A DNA stretch of 64,000 nt. Source: Chryseobacterium indologenes. GTDB lineage: Bacteria; Bacteroidota; Bacteroidia; Flavobacteriales; Weeksellaceae. Positions 30,315-39,404 of the stretch are shown in pieces; the stretch's first letter is position 1, and each line of letters opens with the position of its first letter. The stretch lies in assembly GCA_016025055.1 (NCBI GenBank), contig CP065590.1, forward strand, positions 3,286,001 to 3,350,000, given 5' to 3'. The translations under genes were made by a program, and so were the position numbers. The notes below the pieces were generated by a model. That model had not been told where the DNA came from and ran no database searches. It worked only from the letters and a program-made list of their open reading frames with translations.

Positions 30315-31388
30315 CTATTTTTTAGGAAATCTGTAAACAAGAGCATTGATGTTCATTCCGGCACCTACCGAAGTCATCACAATGTTCCCGTTATCTTTAA
30401 ACGATTGACCAGCCATTTTTCCTTTAATTATTAAATCATACATCGTAGGAATGGTTGCAACAGAGGTGTTCCCTAAGTCCTGAATAGTCATTGGAGAGAT
30501 CGCATGATCATACTCTTTGATATCATAAAGTCTGTGAAGCCTTTCAATCATGGCATAATCCATCTTCGCATTAGCCTGGTGGATCAGGATTTTGTCAATA
30601 TCTTCAATGGATAGTCCTGCATCTGTGATCGTTTCCTTGATGGCAACGGGAACGTTTTTAAGAGCGTACTCATAAATTTTTCTTCCCAGCATTCTTACGT
30701 AAAGGCGCTTTTGGTCAACTTCTTTATTGATAGACGGAGCATTCTCAAGGTAATTTAATTCAGGGCCATTGTCACAGATTGTATTGTGAGCAATGATTCC
30801 AACATTTTCATCGTCAGTGGCTTTTACGACTACAGCTCCCGCACCGTCAGCAAAGATCATTCTGTTTCTGTCATGTGGATCTGTTACACGGCTTAATGTT
30901 TCACCTCCAACAACCAGAATTGTTTTTGCTACGTTAGCTTTAATCAGGTTGTCTGCTAAAATCATAGCTTCTACCCATCCCGGACATCCGAAAAGCATAT
31001 CATACGTTACACATTTTCTGTTTTTAATACCCAGCTTATTCTTTACTCTTGCAGCCATTGTAGGCATGAAATCAGCATATCCGTTCTCAGTAACTTCCCC
31101 GAAATTACTTGCGTAAATAATATAATCCAGTTCTTCGCCGTCTACTTTTGCATCCTCAAGGGCAATTTTAGCGGCTTCATATCCGATTTGTGAGTTGGAA
31201 AGATCATCCTCAATGAATCTCCTGTTTTCGATTTCTGTAATTTCTACAAACTTCGCAATGGTCTCTTCCACAGGCTTTTCAATCTTTACTCCGTCTTCAG
31301 TATAGAACTCGGAATTCATGAAGTAATCTCTACCAATAACTCTGTTCGGAATGTAAGATCCAGAGCCAATAATGATCGTATTCGGCAT
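30315..31388 (-). CDS. 3-oxoacyl-ACP synthase III family protein
   Basis: A 357-residue thiolase-fold condensing enzyme with the KAS III triad: Cys135 in LFGCPGW, His270 in LIHQANAKM and Asn307 in LGNTSVATIP. It joins an acyl starter to malonyl-ACP in the cytoplasm. It is longer than housekeeping FabH (about 320), with an insertion near residues 20-50 (YTEDGVKIEKP). It may therefore be a FabH paralogue used for specialised lipids such as flexirubin or polyunsaturated products; context does not decide. It is transcribed alone. Confidence 0.88.
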   Translation of the reverse strand: MPNTIIIGSGSYIPNRVIGRDYFMNSEFYTEDGVKIEKPVEETIAKFVEITEIENRRFIEDDLSNSQIGYEAAKIALEDAKVDGEELDYIIYASNFGEVTENGYADFMPTMAARVKNKLGIKNRKCVTYDMLFGCPGWVEAMILADNLIKANVAKTILVVGGETLSRVTDPHDRNRMIFADGAGAVVVKATDDENVGIIAHNTICDNGPELNYLENAPSINKEVDQKRLYVRMLGRKIYEYALKNVPVAIKETITDAGLSIEDIDKILIHQANAKMDYAMIERLHRLYDIKEYDHAISPMTIQDLGNTSVATIPTMYDLIIKGKMAGQSFKDNGNIVMTSVGAGMNINALVYRFPKK

Positions 31389-31459
31389 TCGTTTATATTG
31401 TTTTTTTAAAGATGCAAAGTTAATAATTAATATTAATAACGGAGAATTAAAAATATTAT

Positions 31460-31467
31460 TAAATTTG
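31460..31467 (+). promoter_or_regulatory. -7 promoter element for the gene at 31490
   Basis: TAAATTTG matches TAnnTTTG, 22 nt before the ATG. It probably drives the run of genes to porT. Confidence 0.5.
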
Positions 31468-31489
31468 CAAAAATTGTACTTTACAATCT

Positions 31490-32059
31490 ATGAAAAACAA
31501 CTCGTCCTTGAAAGGCTTACTTATTGCAGCTGTGGCGTTTATCGTTGCCTTTGGGATCTACTTCCTTTTTTTAGCCAAGAAGAATTATTATGTTGTAGAT
31601 AATCCTACCCCGAATACCTATTATTTTAAGATTAATAATGGTTCCGAAGGAATCATTTCTGCGGGGCAGTATGTGCATGTGGATCTGAAGAAGGGGAAAA
31701 ACTCTATTCAGGTTTTTGACCAGAATAAAAAAATGCTGTACGATTCGGCATTTGAAGTAAACAAACTTCGTGGTTTGCTGAACATTGCTCACCAGGATTA
31801 CTACGTGAATGACCAGTACTACGGGTATAATCTTAAAAAAGATTCACTGTTGATGTCCCTTGACAAGACGGTGATTGATGGAAAAGATTATGTCGGAGGA
31901 GCAAAGCGTTTCAACAAGCTTTACACAGAAGATTTTTATTACAATGTTGATGAAGATTATGACAAAGTGATCAAAAATATCCAGAAAGTGGAATCGAGAT
32001 CCAAAATCTTCAGAAAGCAGGATTACCTAAATTATTATAAAGAATATTACAAGTTTTAA
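31490..32059 (+). CDS. Single-pass membrane protein of unknown function
   Basis: A 189-residue protein with one N-terminal membrane helix (residues about 9-27, ending LFLAKK) and an extracytoplasmic domain rich in Tyr, Asn and Lys. The domain begins with strands (YYFKINNG, GQYVHVDLKKGKNSIQVF) and ends with a Tyr-rich helix. No family recognised. It ends 3 bp before menG, so they are probably co-transcribed with porT. Confidence 0.65.
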   Translation: MKNNSSLKGLLIAAVAFIVAFGIYFLFLAKKNYYVVDNPTPNTYYFKINNGSEGIISAGQYVHVDLKKGKNSIQVFDQNKKMLYDSAFEVNKLRGLLNIAHQDYYVNDQYYGYNLKKDSLLMSLDKTVIDGKDYVGGAKRFNKLYTEDFYYNVDEDYDKVIKNIQKVESRSKIFRKQDYLNYYKEYYKF

Positions 32060-32062
32060 GTT

Positions 32063-32795
32063 TTGACAAAAGATATTACCAAAGTTACTCCCTACGATAC
32101 AGGGGCTACAAAAAAAAAGCCAGGTGGAGGATATGTTCGACAATATTGCGCCGAAGTATGACCTTCTGAACCATGTTTTATCCATGAAAATTGATGTTTT
32201 ATGGAGAAATAAACTGGTAAAATGGATGAAAAATGATAACCCGCAGGAAGTGCTGGATGTGGCTACTGGAACGGGAGATCTGGCAATTACGATCGAAAAA
32301 GGAACCGGTTCCAAAGTAGTTGGTTTAGATTTATCACAACAAATGCTCAATGTTGGCGTTATTAAAATAAAAAAACTTAAATTAGACGGCAAAATTTCCA
32401 TGCAAAAAGGAGATGCAGAAAATTTACCTTTCGAGGACAATAGATTCGATGCCGTTTCCGTTGCATTTGGAGTAAGGAATTTTGAAAACCTTACCAAAGG
32501 TTTGGCAGAGTTAAGAAGAGTAGTTAAAGATAACAAGAGTGTTTATATACTGGAGTTTTCAAAGGTTGAGGGTTTCATGGGGCCATTGTATATGTTTTAT
32601 TTCAAAAATATATTGCCTGCCATTGGCAGATTGGTTTCTAAAGATAATAGGGCGTATACATACCTTCCGGATTCTGTAAATGCTTTTCCTTTCGGGGAAA
32701 AGATGAAGCAAATTCTTTTAGATACGGGATTTAAGAAAGTAGAATATAAAAAATTAAGTTTAGGTATAGCCACAATTTACAAAGCAACAAAGTAA
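32063..32795 (+). CDS. menG: Demethylmenaquinone methyltransferase (frameshift near N-terminus)
   Basis: A UbiE/MenG class I methyltransferase: SAM motif DVATGTGDLAI, family signatures DNIAPKYDLLNHVLS and VAFGVRNFENL. Flavobacteria use menaquinone, so the product is most likely menaquinone from demethylmenaquinone. The TTG at 32063 is the best start (TKDITKVTPYDTGATK). The frame then fails at nine A (32110-32118), where eight give ATKKSQVEDMFDN and 243 residues. It sits 3 bp after the upstream membrane-protein gene and 3 bp before porT. Confidence 0.92.
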
Positions 32796-32798
32796 CCT

Positions 32799-33581
32799 AT
32801 GAATAAATTTCTATTAAAAGCACTGGTTTTGACCTCAGTAAATGTTGCCGTTTTTGCAAACGCGCAATTTAGAACCCGAAACAGAATGGATAAGTTGGAA
32901 GATTTCGACGAACAAAAATTCAGCTGGGGGTTTTATCTGAACGGGAACAGACTAGACTACCGCATTGTACTGCACCCTAGGTACGGTATGAATGAAAATC
33001 AGAATCTTGTTACCTCTAAAGAAAGTTACAGTTTCGGTGCCGGTCTTATCGCAAAATGGAGACTGAACGACTATCTTGATGTAAGATTAGAACCTGGTTT
33101 ACAGTTTGCTCAAAGACAGTTGACTTTTAATACGCAATCAAATGACATCTATGCCGGCGGATCTTTAACCAATCCTCCTTTCATGCCGATCCCTTTACAG
33201 GAAAAAGATAAAGTAAGAGAAATCAAATCTACCCTGGTAGATATTCCTGTAATGCTGGAACTTCATGGGCAGAGATGGTACAATTCAAGGCCTTATGTTG
33301 CTGCAGGGGTAAACTATATTGTGAACCTGCAGTCTAATGCATCTTCTACCGATGATAATATGCAGGGCATTTTCAGATCCACCACGCACAATTTTGCATG
33401 GTCTGCGGAAATGGGAATTCAGTTTTATTTCAATAAATTTAAACTGACTCCGGGAATCAGAGGAACGTTCTTTATGAACAACGAAAAAGTAGCGGATAAT
33501 GCCACTACACCTCCGTACTGGGCTTCTGCGGTGTCTACATTACAGACAAGAGCTATCATGTTTGTCCTTAAATTTGAATAA
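32799..33581 (+). CDS. porT: Type IX secretion/gliding outer-membrane protein PorT
   Basis: A 260-residue outer-membrane beta-barrel protein with a Sec signal peptide (ends VAVFANAQ). The sequence, with KFSWGFYLNGNRLDYRI, YSFGAGLIAKWRLND and STLVDIPVMLELHGQRW, fits the PorT (SprT) component of the type IX secretion system. In flavobacteria porT is commonly found next to the ubiE/menG methyltransferase, as here. It supports the T9SS sorting domains of the delta-60 repeat proteins in this window. Confidence 0.85.
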   Translation: MNKFLLKALVLTSVNVAVFANAQFRTRNRMDKLEDFDEQKFSWGFYLNGNRLDYRIVLHPRYGMNENQNLVTSKESYSFGAGLIAKWRLNDYLDVRLEPGLQFAQRQLTFNTQSNDIYAGGSLTNPPFMPIPLQEKDKVREIKSTLVDIPVMLELHGQRWYNSRPYVAAGVNYIVNLQSNASSTDDNMQGIFRSTTHNFAWSAEMGIQFYFNKFKLTPGIRGTFFMNNEKVADNATTPPYWASAVSTLQTRAIMFVLKFE

Positions 33582-33606
33582 GAAATATCCTATTGAAAAA
33601 TACAAA

Positions 33607-33632
33607 GGAGGTGCTTTTGCATCTCCTTTTTT
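33607..33632 (+). terminator. porT terminator
   Basis: GGAGGTGC pairs with GCATCTCC (one G-U pair) around TTTT, followed by six T. Confidence 0.85.
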
Positions 33633-33663
33633 GTTGGCACCTCAAAATATAGTGGCTTTTATT

Positions 33664-33693
33664 TTTGTTAGTGTTATTATTTTTTTATTTTTG
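33664..33693 (+). promoter_or_regulatory. Promoter of the zapA operon
   Basis: TTTG at 33664-33667 and TATTTTTG at 33686-33693 are 18 nt apart; the first gene starts at 33720. Confidence 0.65.
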
Positions 33694-33719
33694 CTTCTAG
33701 TTAGAATATACAACCTGAA

Positions 33720-34022
33720 ATGCTTCAAGATTTAGAAAACAATTTTTCAGAATTAGAGAGAAAGATTTTGGCTCTTCAAAAGAATTACAGAAATCTTACT
33801 GAAAAGTTAGCGGAATTAAGTACTGAGCATGAAGATTTGAAGAAGAAGTATGATGAGGAAAGAAGAAGAAATCAGGTATTAGCAGAAGAACAAAAAAATA
33901 TAAAACTTTATTCAGCAATATCAGGAAATCCTGAACACAATAGGTTAATGAAAAATCATATCAACAGATTGGTGAAAGAAATTGATTTCTGTATTGCTCA
34001 GCTTCAAAACAGTGGACTATAA
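33720..34022 (+). CDS. Coiled-coil protein upstream of zapA
   Basis: A 100-residue, highly charged protein predicted to be almost entirely coiled coil (residues about 5-65: NNFSELERKILALQKN, KLAELSTEHEDLKKKYDEE). Its stop overlaps the zapA start by one base, so the two are translationally coupled. The position suggests a cell-division partner, comparable to ZapB in other bacteria, but sequence gives no direct proof. Confidence 0.65.
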   Translation: MLQDLENNFSELERKILALQKNYRNLTEKLAELSTEHEDLKKKYDEERRRNQVLAEEQKNIKLYSAISGNPEHNRLMKNHINRLVKEIDFCIAQLQNSGL

Positions 34023-34309
34023 TGGAGGTAAGGAGAATAACCGTAAACATTGCAGGAAGGGTATATCCGCTGAACGTACCGGCAGCAGAGGAAGAGACTT
34101 TGCGTAAAGTCGGGAAGCAGATCGAAAATATGATTAAAGATTTTGAACAAAACTTCGATGTAAGAGATAAACAGGATGCTTTGGCGATGTGTGCCCTGAA
34201 ACTGGGAACCAATGCTGAAGTAGTATCTCTTAATTACGAAAAAAATATTAATTCTACCAACGACAGATTAACCCAAATTAATCAGTCATTGAATGAAATC
34301 GGGAAATAG
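34022..34309 (+). CDS. zapA: Cell division protein ZapA
   Basis: A 95-residue protein with the ZapA domain: N-terminal VRRITVNIAGRVYPLNVPAAEEE, then the KQIENMIKDFE helix and DKQDALAMCALKL, and a coiled-coil C-terminus. ZapA binds FtsZ and promotes bundling at the Z-ring. It is followed by a candidate 6S RNA gene, the same order (zapA then 6S RNA) known in many bacteria. Confidence 0.88.
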   Translation: MEVRRITVNIAGRVYPLNVPAAEEETLRKVGKQIENMIKDFEQNFDVRDKQDALAMCALKLGTNAEVVSLNYEKNINSTNDRLTQINQSLNEIGK

Positions 34310-34324
34310 ATTTTTTTTCCTGAA

Positions 34325-34499
34325 CAAGACTGCCTACAATAATTCTAACACATTAAAGGTAAACTCAACGCTAAACAATTACCGAACAAATGTCCATTGA
34401 ATGGCGTGCCGGTCTCCGGATTACAGACAGTGGAAATCAGTTCAAATCGTGTTGATTAGGAGTTTACTCTCAATCTCTGGATTATTGTGGGCTTTTTTT
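34325..34499 (+). ncRNA. ssrS: Candidate 6S RNA
   Basis: A 14-bp closing stem, 34332-34345 with 34479-34492 (two G-U pairs valid only on this strand), is followed by seven T. Inside are a roughly symmetrical internal loop of 11-13 nt on each side, then GTAAACTC/GAGTTTAC (34359-34366 with 34460-34467) and AACGC/GTGTT, and a branched apical part with CCAT/ATGG and CCGG/CCGG hairpins. A closing stem, a large central bubble and a long upper stem define 6S RNA, which binds RNA polymerase in stationary phase. The place directly after zapA supports this. Confidence 0.75.
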
Positions 34500-34541
34500 A
34501 TTTTAAAAAGATATGAATACAATTAAAACTCAATATATATT

Positions 34542-36107
34542 ATGATAGAAGTTATAGTCGGCGTTATTTGTTTAGTTATTGGGGCCGTAATAGGGATATT
34601 TTTCTCTAAAAGCTCGCTCAATACGAAAGCAAAGTTTATCATAGACGATGCAAAGAAAAATGCCGAAAACCTTATAGAAAAAGCAAACGTACAGGCTGAA
34701 TCCATAAAGAAAGAAAAGAACCTTCAGGCCAAAGAAAAATTCCTGGAACTGAAATCTCAGCATGATGCTGATATCCAGTCTCGTGAAAAGAAAATGCAGG
34801 AGGTTGAGAAAAGAACGAAGGATAAGGAACATAAGCTTAACGATGAGCTTAGTAAAGTAGGAAAGCTTGAAAAGGATTTAGACAAACAGATTGCAGATTA
34901 TTCTAAGAAAAACGAAATTCTTGAAAGAAAACAACAGGAATTAGATACCGCAACTGCTAAGAAAGTAGAAATACTGGAAAAAATCTCTAATTACACTGCT
35001 GAAGAAGCTAAAGCGGAATTGGTGGAAACCATGAAGGCTGAAGCAAAAACAAGAGCTCAGGCACACGTTCAGGGAATCATGGAAGAGGCTCAGCTGAATG
35101 CTAAAAATGAAGCCAGAAAAATTGTTATCCAGACCATTCAGAGAATCGGAACTGAGCAGGCCATCGAAAACTCGGTATCTGTTTTCAATATCGAATCTGA
35201 TGAAGTAAAAGGTAGAATTATCGGTAGAGAAGGTAGAAACATCCGTGCTTTAGAAGCGGTAACAGGAGTTGAGATCATTGTTGACGATACTCCGGAGGCC
35301 ATTCTCTTGTCTTGTTTCGATCCTGTAAGAAGAGAGATTGCAAGACTATCTCTTCACAGATTGGTTACAGACGGTAGAATTCACCCGGCAAGAATCGAAG
35401 AGGTGGTGGAGAAAACAAGAAAACAAATCGAAGAAGAAATCATTGAAGTAGGAAAGAGAACCATCATTGATTTGGGAATCCACGGATTGCACCCTGAACT
35501 GATCAAAATTGTCGGAAGAATGAAGTATCGTTCTTCATACGGACAAAACTTACTGCAGCACTCAAGAGAAGTCGCCAATATCGCTGCAACCATGGCTGCT
35601 GAATTAGGATTGAACGTAAAATTGGCAAAAAGAGCAGGTCTTTTACACGATATCGGGAAAGTTCCTGAGCAGGAATCTGAACTACCTCACGCGCTGTTAG
35701 GAATGCAATGGGCTGAGAAATATGGTGAAAATGCAGAAGTAGTGAACGCCATCGGAGCTCACCACGATGAGATCGAAATGAAATCATTATTATCACCAAT
35801 CATCCAGGTTGCTGATGCTATTTCCGGAGCAAGACCGGGAGCAAGACGACAAGTCTTGGAATCTTATATCCAAAGACTGAAAGACCTTGAATCTGCCGCA
35901 TTAAGCTTTGATGGGGTATCGAGTGCTTACGCAATTCAGGCCGGTAGAGAATTAAGGGTAATGGTAGAGAGCGGAAAAGTAAATGACGAAGTGGCTTCTC
36001 AGCTTTCTTATGACATCTCTGAAAAAATCCAGAATGAACTGACCTATCCGGGACAGGTAAAAGTGACCGTGATCAGAGAAACAAGAGCAGTGAATATTGC
36101 CAGATAA
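34542..36107 (+). CDS. rny: Ribonuclease Y
   Basis: A 521-residue RNase Y: one N-terminal membrane helix ([20 protein letters not shown]), a long coiled coil (about 30-200), a KH RNA-binding domain with [14 protein letters not shown], and an HD phosphodiesterase domain with GLLHDIGK and the second motif AIGAHHDE. It initiates mRNA decay at the membrane. It follows the candidate 6S RNA gene and has a terminator with a GAAA loop. Confidence 0.96.
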   Translation: MIEVIVGVICLVIGAVIGIFFSKSSLNTKAKFIIDDAKKNAENLIEKANVQAESIKKEKNLQAKEKFLELKSQHDADIQSREKKMQEVEKRTKDKEHKLNDELSKVGKLEKDLDKQIADYSKKNEILERKQQELDTATAKKVEILEKISNYTAEEAKAELVETMKAEAKTRAQAHVQGIMEEAQLNAKNEARKIVIQTIQRIGTEQAIENSVSVFNIESDEVKGRIIGREGRNIRALEAVTGVEIIVDDTPEAILLSCFDPVRREIARLSLHRLVTDGRIHPARIEEVVEKTRKQIEEEIIEVGKRTIIDLGIHGLHPELIKIVGRMKYRSSYGQNLLQHSREVANIAATMAAELGLNVKLAKRAGLLHDIGKVPEQESELPHALLGMQWAEKYGENAEVVNAIGAHHDEIEMKSLLSPIIQVADAISGARPGARRQVLESYIQRLKDLESAALSFDGVSSAYAIQAGRELRVMVESGKVNDEVASQLSYDISEKIQNELTYPGQVKVTVIRETRAVNIAR

Positions 36108-36129
36108 TAATCGGACAAAGATATTTTAT

Positions 36130-36160
36130 AAAAACCTTTCAAGAAATTGAAAGGTTTTTT
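36130..36160 (+). terminator. rny terminator
   Basis: ACCTTTCAA and TTGAAAGGT form a 9-bp stem with a GAAA tetraloop between an A run and a T run. Confidence 0.9.
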
Positions 36161-36180
36161 ATTTTTATCAAAACTTAAAA

Positions 36181-37422
36181 ATGCAAGAACTGTCCATGTC
36201 TTCAAAGCTGAAGTACATTTTCTCTATTCCCGTTATTATTTCTGCCTTAGGCTATTTCGTCGATATCTATGACCTTTTATTATTCGGGATTGTCAGAATT
36301 CCAAGTTTAAAGGCGTTAGGACTAAACCCTGATGCAGACGGAACCTTTATTCTGAATTGTCAAATGGTTGGTCTTCTGATCGGTGGTGTCTTCTGGGGGA
36401 TTTTTGGAGACAAAAAAGGAAGGTTATCCGTACTTTTCGGATCCATTTTAGTGTATTCATTAGCGAATATTGCCTGTGGTTTTTTACCCTATTTTCCAAA
36501 AGAGCATTTAGTCTATCAATACGCCGCTTTAAGGTTTATAGCCGGTATTGGGTTAGCAGGGGAGCTTGGAGCGGGAATTACACTGGTTTCTGAAAGCCTG
36601 CCGAAGAGTTTGAGAGCCATCGGGACCTCAGTAGTTGCCGGATTCGGACTGATGGGCGCCGTTGTAGCTCAGCTTACGGTAGAGCTTGCAGGAGGATGGA
36701 ATATATCTTTTATCATTGGCGGGGTAATGGGAATTCTGTTGCTGTTACTCAGGATAAGTGTTTCAGAGTCGGGGATATATAAGAATATCGTGCATAAAAA
36801 TGTTTCTAAAGGTAATTTTCTATCCTTTTTCACGAATAAGGATAGACTGATAAGGTATTTAAAATGCATCGCGGTGGGATTGCCAACCTGGTATTGTATC
36901 GGAATTCTGGCCGTTTTGGCCAATCAATTTGCTCCTGAATTTGGAATTAAGGATCTTAATCCCGGAAAAGCCATTATGTGGGCTTATGTAGGGATTTCTG
37001 TGGGAGATCTGATGAGTGGTTTTATCTCCCATGCTTTAAAATCCCGTAAAATGGCTATATTTTATATGTTGATATTCACTTTGGTGGGCGTCGCCATCAT
37101 GCTCTTTGGCAATACCGACACAGAAACTAAATATTACTTATTTTGTGTATGGTTGGGCTTTGGAACCGGATATTGGGCTATGTTTGTTACCCTCGCAGCA
37201 GAACAGTTCGGAACCAATATCAGAAATACAGCTACAACGACCGTCCCCAATATGGTAAGGGGTCTGGTGCCGGTTATGATTCTGGCATTTGATACGCTGA
37301 AAGATAATTTTTCCGTAGTGGAAAGTGCTGCTATCGTAGGCGCCGTAGTTTTTGGCCTCGCCTTTTATTCTGCCCTTACCATCTCAGAAACCCATGACAG
37401 AGATCTGGAATTTACAGAATAG
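36181..37422 (+). CDS. MFS transporter
   Basis: A 413-residue major facilitator with 12 predicted membrane helices. The loop between helices 2 and 3 carries the family signature FWGIFGDKKGRLSVL, and helix 4-5 shows RFIAGIGLAGELGAGITL, which resembles the metabolite:H+ symporter and sugar-porter groups. YFVDIYDLLLFGIVR at helix 1 supports the former. The substrate is unknown. It is a single gene downstream of the rny terminator. Confidence 0.85.
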   Translation: MQELSMSSKLKYIFSIPVIISALGYFVDIYDLLLFGIVRIPSLKALGLNPDADGTFILNCQMVGLLIGGVFWGIFGDKKGRLSVLFGSILVYSLANIACGFLPYFPKEHLVYQYAALRFIAGIGLAGELGAGITLVSESLPKSLRAIGTSVVAGFGLMGAVVAQLTVELAGGWNISFIIGGVMGILLLLLRISVSESGIYKNIVHKNVSKGNFLSFFTNKDRLIRYLKCIAVGLPTWYCIGILAVLANQFAPEFGIKDLNPGKAIMWAYVGISVGDLMSGFISHALKSRKMAIFYMLIFTLVGVAIMLFGNTDTETKYYLFCVWLGFGTGYWAMFVTLAAEQFGTNIRNTATTTVPNMVRGLVPVMILAFDTLKDNFSVVESAAIVGAVVFGLAFYSALTISETHDRDLEFTE

Positions 37423-37502
37423 TAACTTCCTTCTTGTACTATTACATGTCAGAATTTGAGTTAATTAACTTTTTTTGTGATTTTATAGAGCTATTTTTTA
37501 AT

Positions 37503-37510
37503 TACTTTTG
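37503..37510 (+). promoter_or_regulatory. -7 promoter element for the first GG peptide gene
   Basis: TACTTTTG matches TAnnTTTG. A TTTG at 37474-37477 is possible as -33, with 25-nt spacing. The ATG is at 37550. Confidence 0.45.
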
Positions 37511-37549
37511 AAAGAAGACAAATTAAATTTTAACTAAAATCAAATCATC

Positions 37550-37734
37550 ATGTCACAAAAAATTTTAAAAAACGCTAAAAAGCTAAAAAAGACGATCTTA
37601 AAAATATCGTAGGTGGTGTAGCGGGAATCGCAACCCCGGATCTTTCGCAATGCGGCTGTAGTTGTACAGGTGCGGTTACAGGTCCGGCCTATTGTGTGAA
37701 ATACAAAAACTGTTTACAGGTCATCACCTGCTAA
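37550..37734 (+). CDS. GG-leader Cys-rich bacteriocin-like peptide 1 (frameshift in assembly)
   Basis: The peptide has a leader with KNAKKLKKDDLKNIVGG (double-Gly end) and a Cys-rich core with CGCSCTG, VTGPAYC and six Cys in all. The frame is lost at six A (37585-37590); one more A restores the leader and 61 residues. It is a close paralogue of the gene at 38027. Double-Gly leaders are normally cut by C39-peptidase ABC exporters; none is in the window. In Chryseobacterium such genes are usually annotated as bacteriocin-like; no activity is proven for this one. A good terminator follows. Confidence 0.75.
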
Positions 37735-37752
37735 TGAAACAATTTATAGTGT

Positions 37753-37790
37753 TAAACCCTCTCCATTTGTGAGAGGGTTTAATTTTTTTA
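37753..37790 (+). terminator. Terminator after GG peptide 1
   Basis: AAACCCTCTC pairs with GAGAGGGTTT around a seven-base loop, then AATTTTTTT. Confidence 0.85.
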
Positions 37791-37954
37791 TTGAAATGAG
37801 ATTATTCGCGATATTCGTCATTTAATTGGTGATCATACCTTTTGAATATGGTGCTATTTTATGTTGTTTAATTAATAAATAATGTGTATTCCTTGTTTTT
37901 TATATTTTAATAATTTAAAAATCAGGTTTTTATTAAAATTTTTATGAAAATATG

Positions 37955-37984
37955 TTGCGAATATTTAATATTTGTTTAACTTTG
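37955..37984 (+). promoter_or_regulatory. Promoter of GG peptide 2
   Basis: TTG at 37955-37957 and TAACTTTG at 37977-37984 are 19 nt apart, an exact consensus match. The ATG is at 38027, leaving a 5' UTR of about 40 nt. The rest of the 290-bp space before it is AT-rich and empty. Confidence 0.75.
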
Positions 37985-38026
37985 GGAAGTAACTAAAACT
38001 ATATTGTTTAATTAAAACTAAATCAC

Positions 38027-38209
38027 ATGAATAGTATTAAAAATGCTAAAAAATTAAGAAAAGCAGATCTTAAGAATATCTCCGGAGGAGTAAGCGGAAA
38101 TCCTGATTTATCTCTTTGCGGATGCAGCTGCTCAGGGTCTGTGACAGGTCCATGGTATTGTGTTCAATATATTGGCTGCCCTCAGGTATATACTTGTGGT
38201 GAAATATAA
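38027..38209 (+). CDS. GG-leader Cys-rich bacteriocin-like peptide 2
   Basis: A 60-residue peptide with leader KNAKKLRKADLKNISGG and a core containing PDLSLCGCSCSGSVTGP, then YC, GC and TC: six Cys. Its core shares PDLS, CGCSC, VTGP, YCV and TC with the upstream paralogue. It has its own promoter and terminator. It is probably exported after cleavage behind Gly-Gly. Whether it is an antimicrobial, a signal or a modified product is open. Confidence 0.78.
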   Translation: MNSIKNAKKLRKADLKNISGGVSGNPDLSLCGCSCSGSVTGPWYCVQYIGCPQVYTCGEI

Positions 38210-38250
38210 GAAAACATTTACATGAAATAAACATTTCCACATTTAATAAG

Positions 38251-38287
38251 CGGAACCCTTTTGATGATAAAAGGGTTCCGCTGCTTT
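38251..38287. terminator. Terminator between GG peptide 2 and yeiH
   Basis: CGGAACCCTTTT and AAAAGGGTTCCG form a perfect 12-bp stem with a six-base loop, serving both converging genes. Confidence 0.8.
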
Positions 38288-39222
38288 TAATGGATGATAT
38301 AAAGTAAGCTGCCAATACTTATACTGACCCAAAGCAGTACAGCGGTTAACAAAGGTTTACATCCTATTGTTTTCAAGGTTTGGATGGAAAGGGTAGAGCC
38401 AATGAAAAATAAAGTAAGATTTAAACCGGATTTAGCCACAGCAGTGATCGAAGTACTGAAAGCGTCAAGAACAGGAAAATAAGTATTCAGCAGAATGGCC
38501 ACTATAAAATATCCGATAAACCATGGAATTTTTACTTTTGATTCTTTGTTCTTGAAAATAAACATCGTGATCAATGAAACCGGAATAATCCATAAAGCAC
38601 GGGCTAATTTTACGGTAGTGGCCACTTTCAACGCCTCATCTCCATACTTGCCGGCTGCACCTACTACAGAACTGGTATCATGAATGCCCACAGCACACCA
38701 GAGACCAAACTGTTCCTGGGAAAGGTTCAAAAGGTGGCCGATAGCCGGGTAAATAAACAAGGCGATAGAGTTTAGGGTAAAAACAATAGCTAAAGCCAGT
38801 GAAATCTGTTTGGTACTTGGCTTAATGATAGGAGAAACTGCTGCGATGGCACTCCCGCCACAAATAGCAGTTCCGGCTGATAACAGATATGATAAAGGCC
38901 TTTCAAGCTTAAAAACTTTTCCAAGGATGAATCCCAAAAGCATTACGCTGACAATACTGACAACAGTTAACATCAATCCGGTTTTTCCTGCATGCAGGGC
39001 CTCATCAAGTTTTAGTCCGAAACCCAATCCGACAATTGAAATCTGCAACAGCAGATGAATATATTGATGCAAATGTTTTTCAAAAGAATTTCCTATAAAG
39101 ACAGCCAGACCAAAACCAAGAACCAGGGCTATTGGAGATGATATAAAGGGAGTAAGGCATAAAATAGCCAGTATGATAAAAACGGCTTTTCGTACAACTT
39201 CATTTTGAATGAGATCTTTCAT
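38287..39222 (-). CDS. yeiH: YeiH family putative transporter
   Basis: A 311-residue membrane protein with about ten helices and the YeiH/UPF0324 signatures: LLSAGTAICGGSAIAAVSP, WCAVGIHDTSSVVGAAG and ATTVKLARALWIIP. Members have been proposed to export sulfate or related anions, without firm proof. A LysR-type regulator lies upstream on the same strand, the same association as yeiE-yeiH in enterobacteria. Confidence 0.88.
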   Translation of the reverse strand: MKDLIQNEVVRKAVFIILAILCLTPFISSPIALVLGFGLAVFIGNSFEKHLHQYIHLLLQISIVGLGFGLKLDEALHAGKTGLMLTVVSIVSVMLLGFILGKVFKLERPLSYLLSAGTAICGGSAIAAVSPIIKPSTKQISLALAIVFTLNSIALFIYPAIGHLLNLSQEQFGLWCAVGIHDTSSVVGAAGKYGDEALKVATTVKLARALWIIPVSLITMFIFKNKESKVKIPWFIGYFIVAILLNTYFPVLDAFSTSITAVAKSGLNLTLFFIGSTLSIQTLKTIGCKPLLTAVLLWVSISIGSLLYIIH

Positions 39223-39314
39223 ATTGCGAACTTTAATGATGGGTCAAAATTCGGCAATATATTATCACAAAGTAAATTGTATTTTGTTATATTGGATAAC
39301 TATAAGTTATAATT
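39223..39314. other. Intergenic DNA before yeiH
   Basis: This short AT-rich stretch should hold the yeiH promoter; TAnnTTTG is not obvious. It borders a tandem heptamer array. Confidence 0.4.
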
Positions 39315-39404
39315 AAAGATAAAAGATAAAAGATAAAAGATAAAAGATAAAAGATAAAAGATAAAAGATAAAAGATAAAAGATAAAAGATAAAAGATAAA
39401 AGAT
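39315..39404. repeat. Tandem heptamer array (AAAAGAT, 12 copies)
   Basis: Twelve perfect contiguous copies of AAAAGAT (39321-39404) are preceded by a partial copy. A shorter array of the same heptamer lies at 41901-41941. Both arrays are followed by the same unique sequence, so array and flank form one repeat type. Confidence 0.95.

Noticed and set aside
37585..37590. GG peptide 1 as a decayed pseudogene
   Set aside because: A single A restores a peptide nearly identical in design to its intact neighbour, and similar run errors occur throughout the window.
39315..39404. Tandem array as a CRISPR-like repeat
   Set aside because: Units are 7 bp and contiguous with no spacers; it is a simple heptamer tandem repeat.
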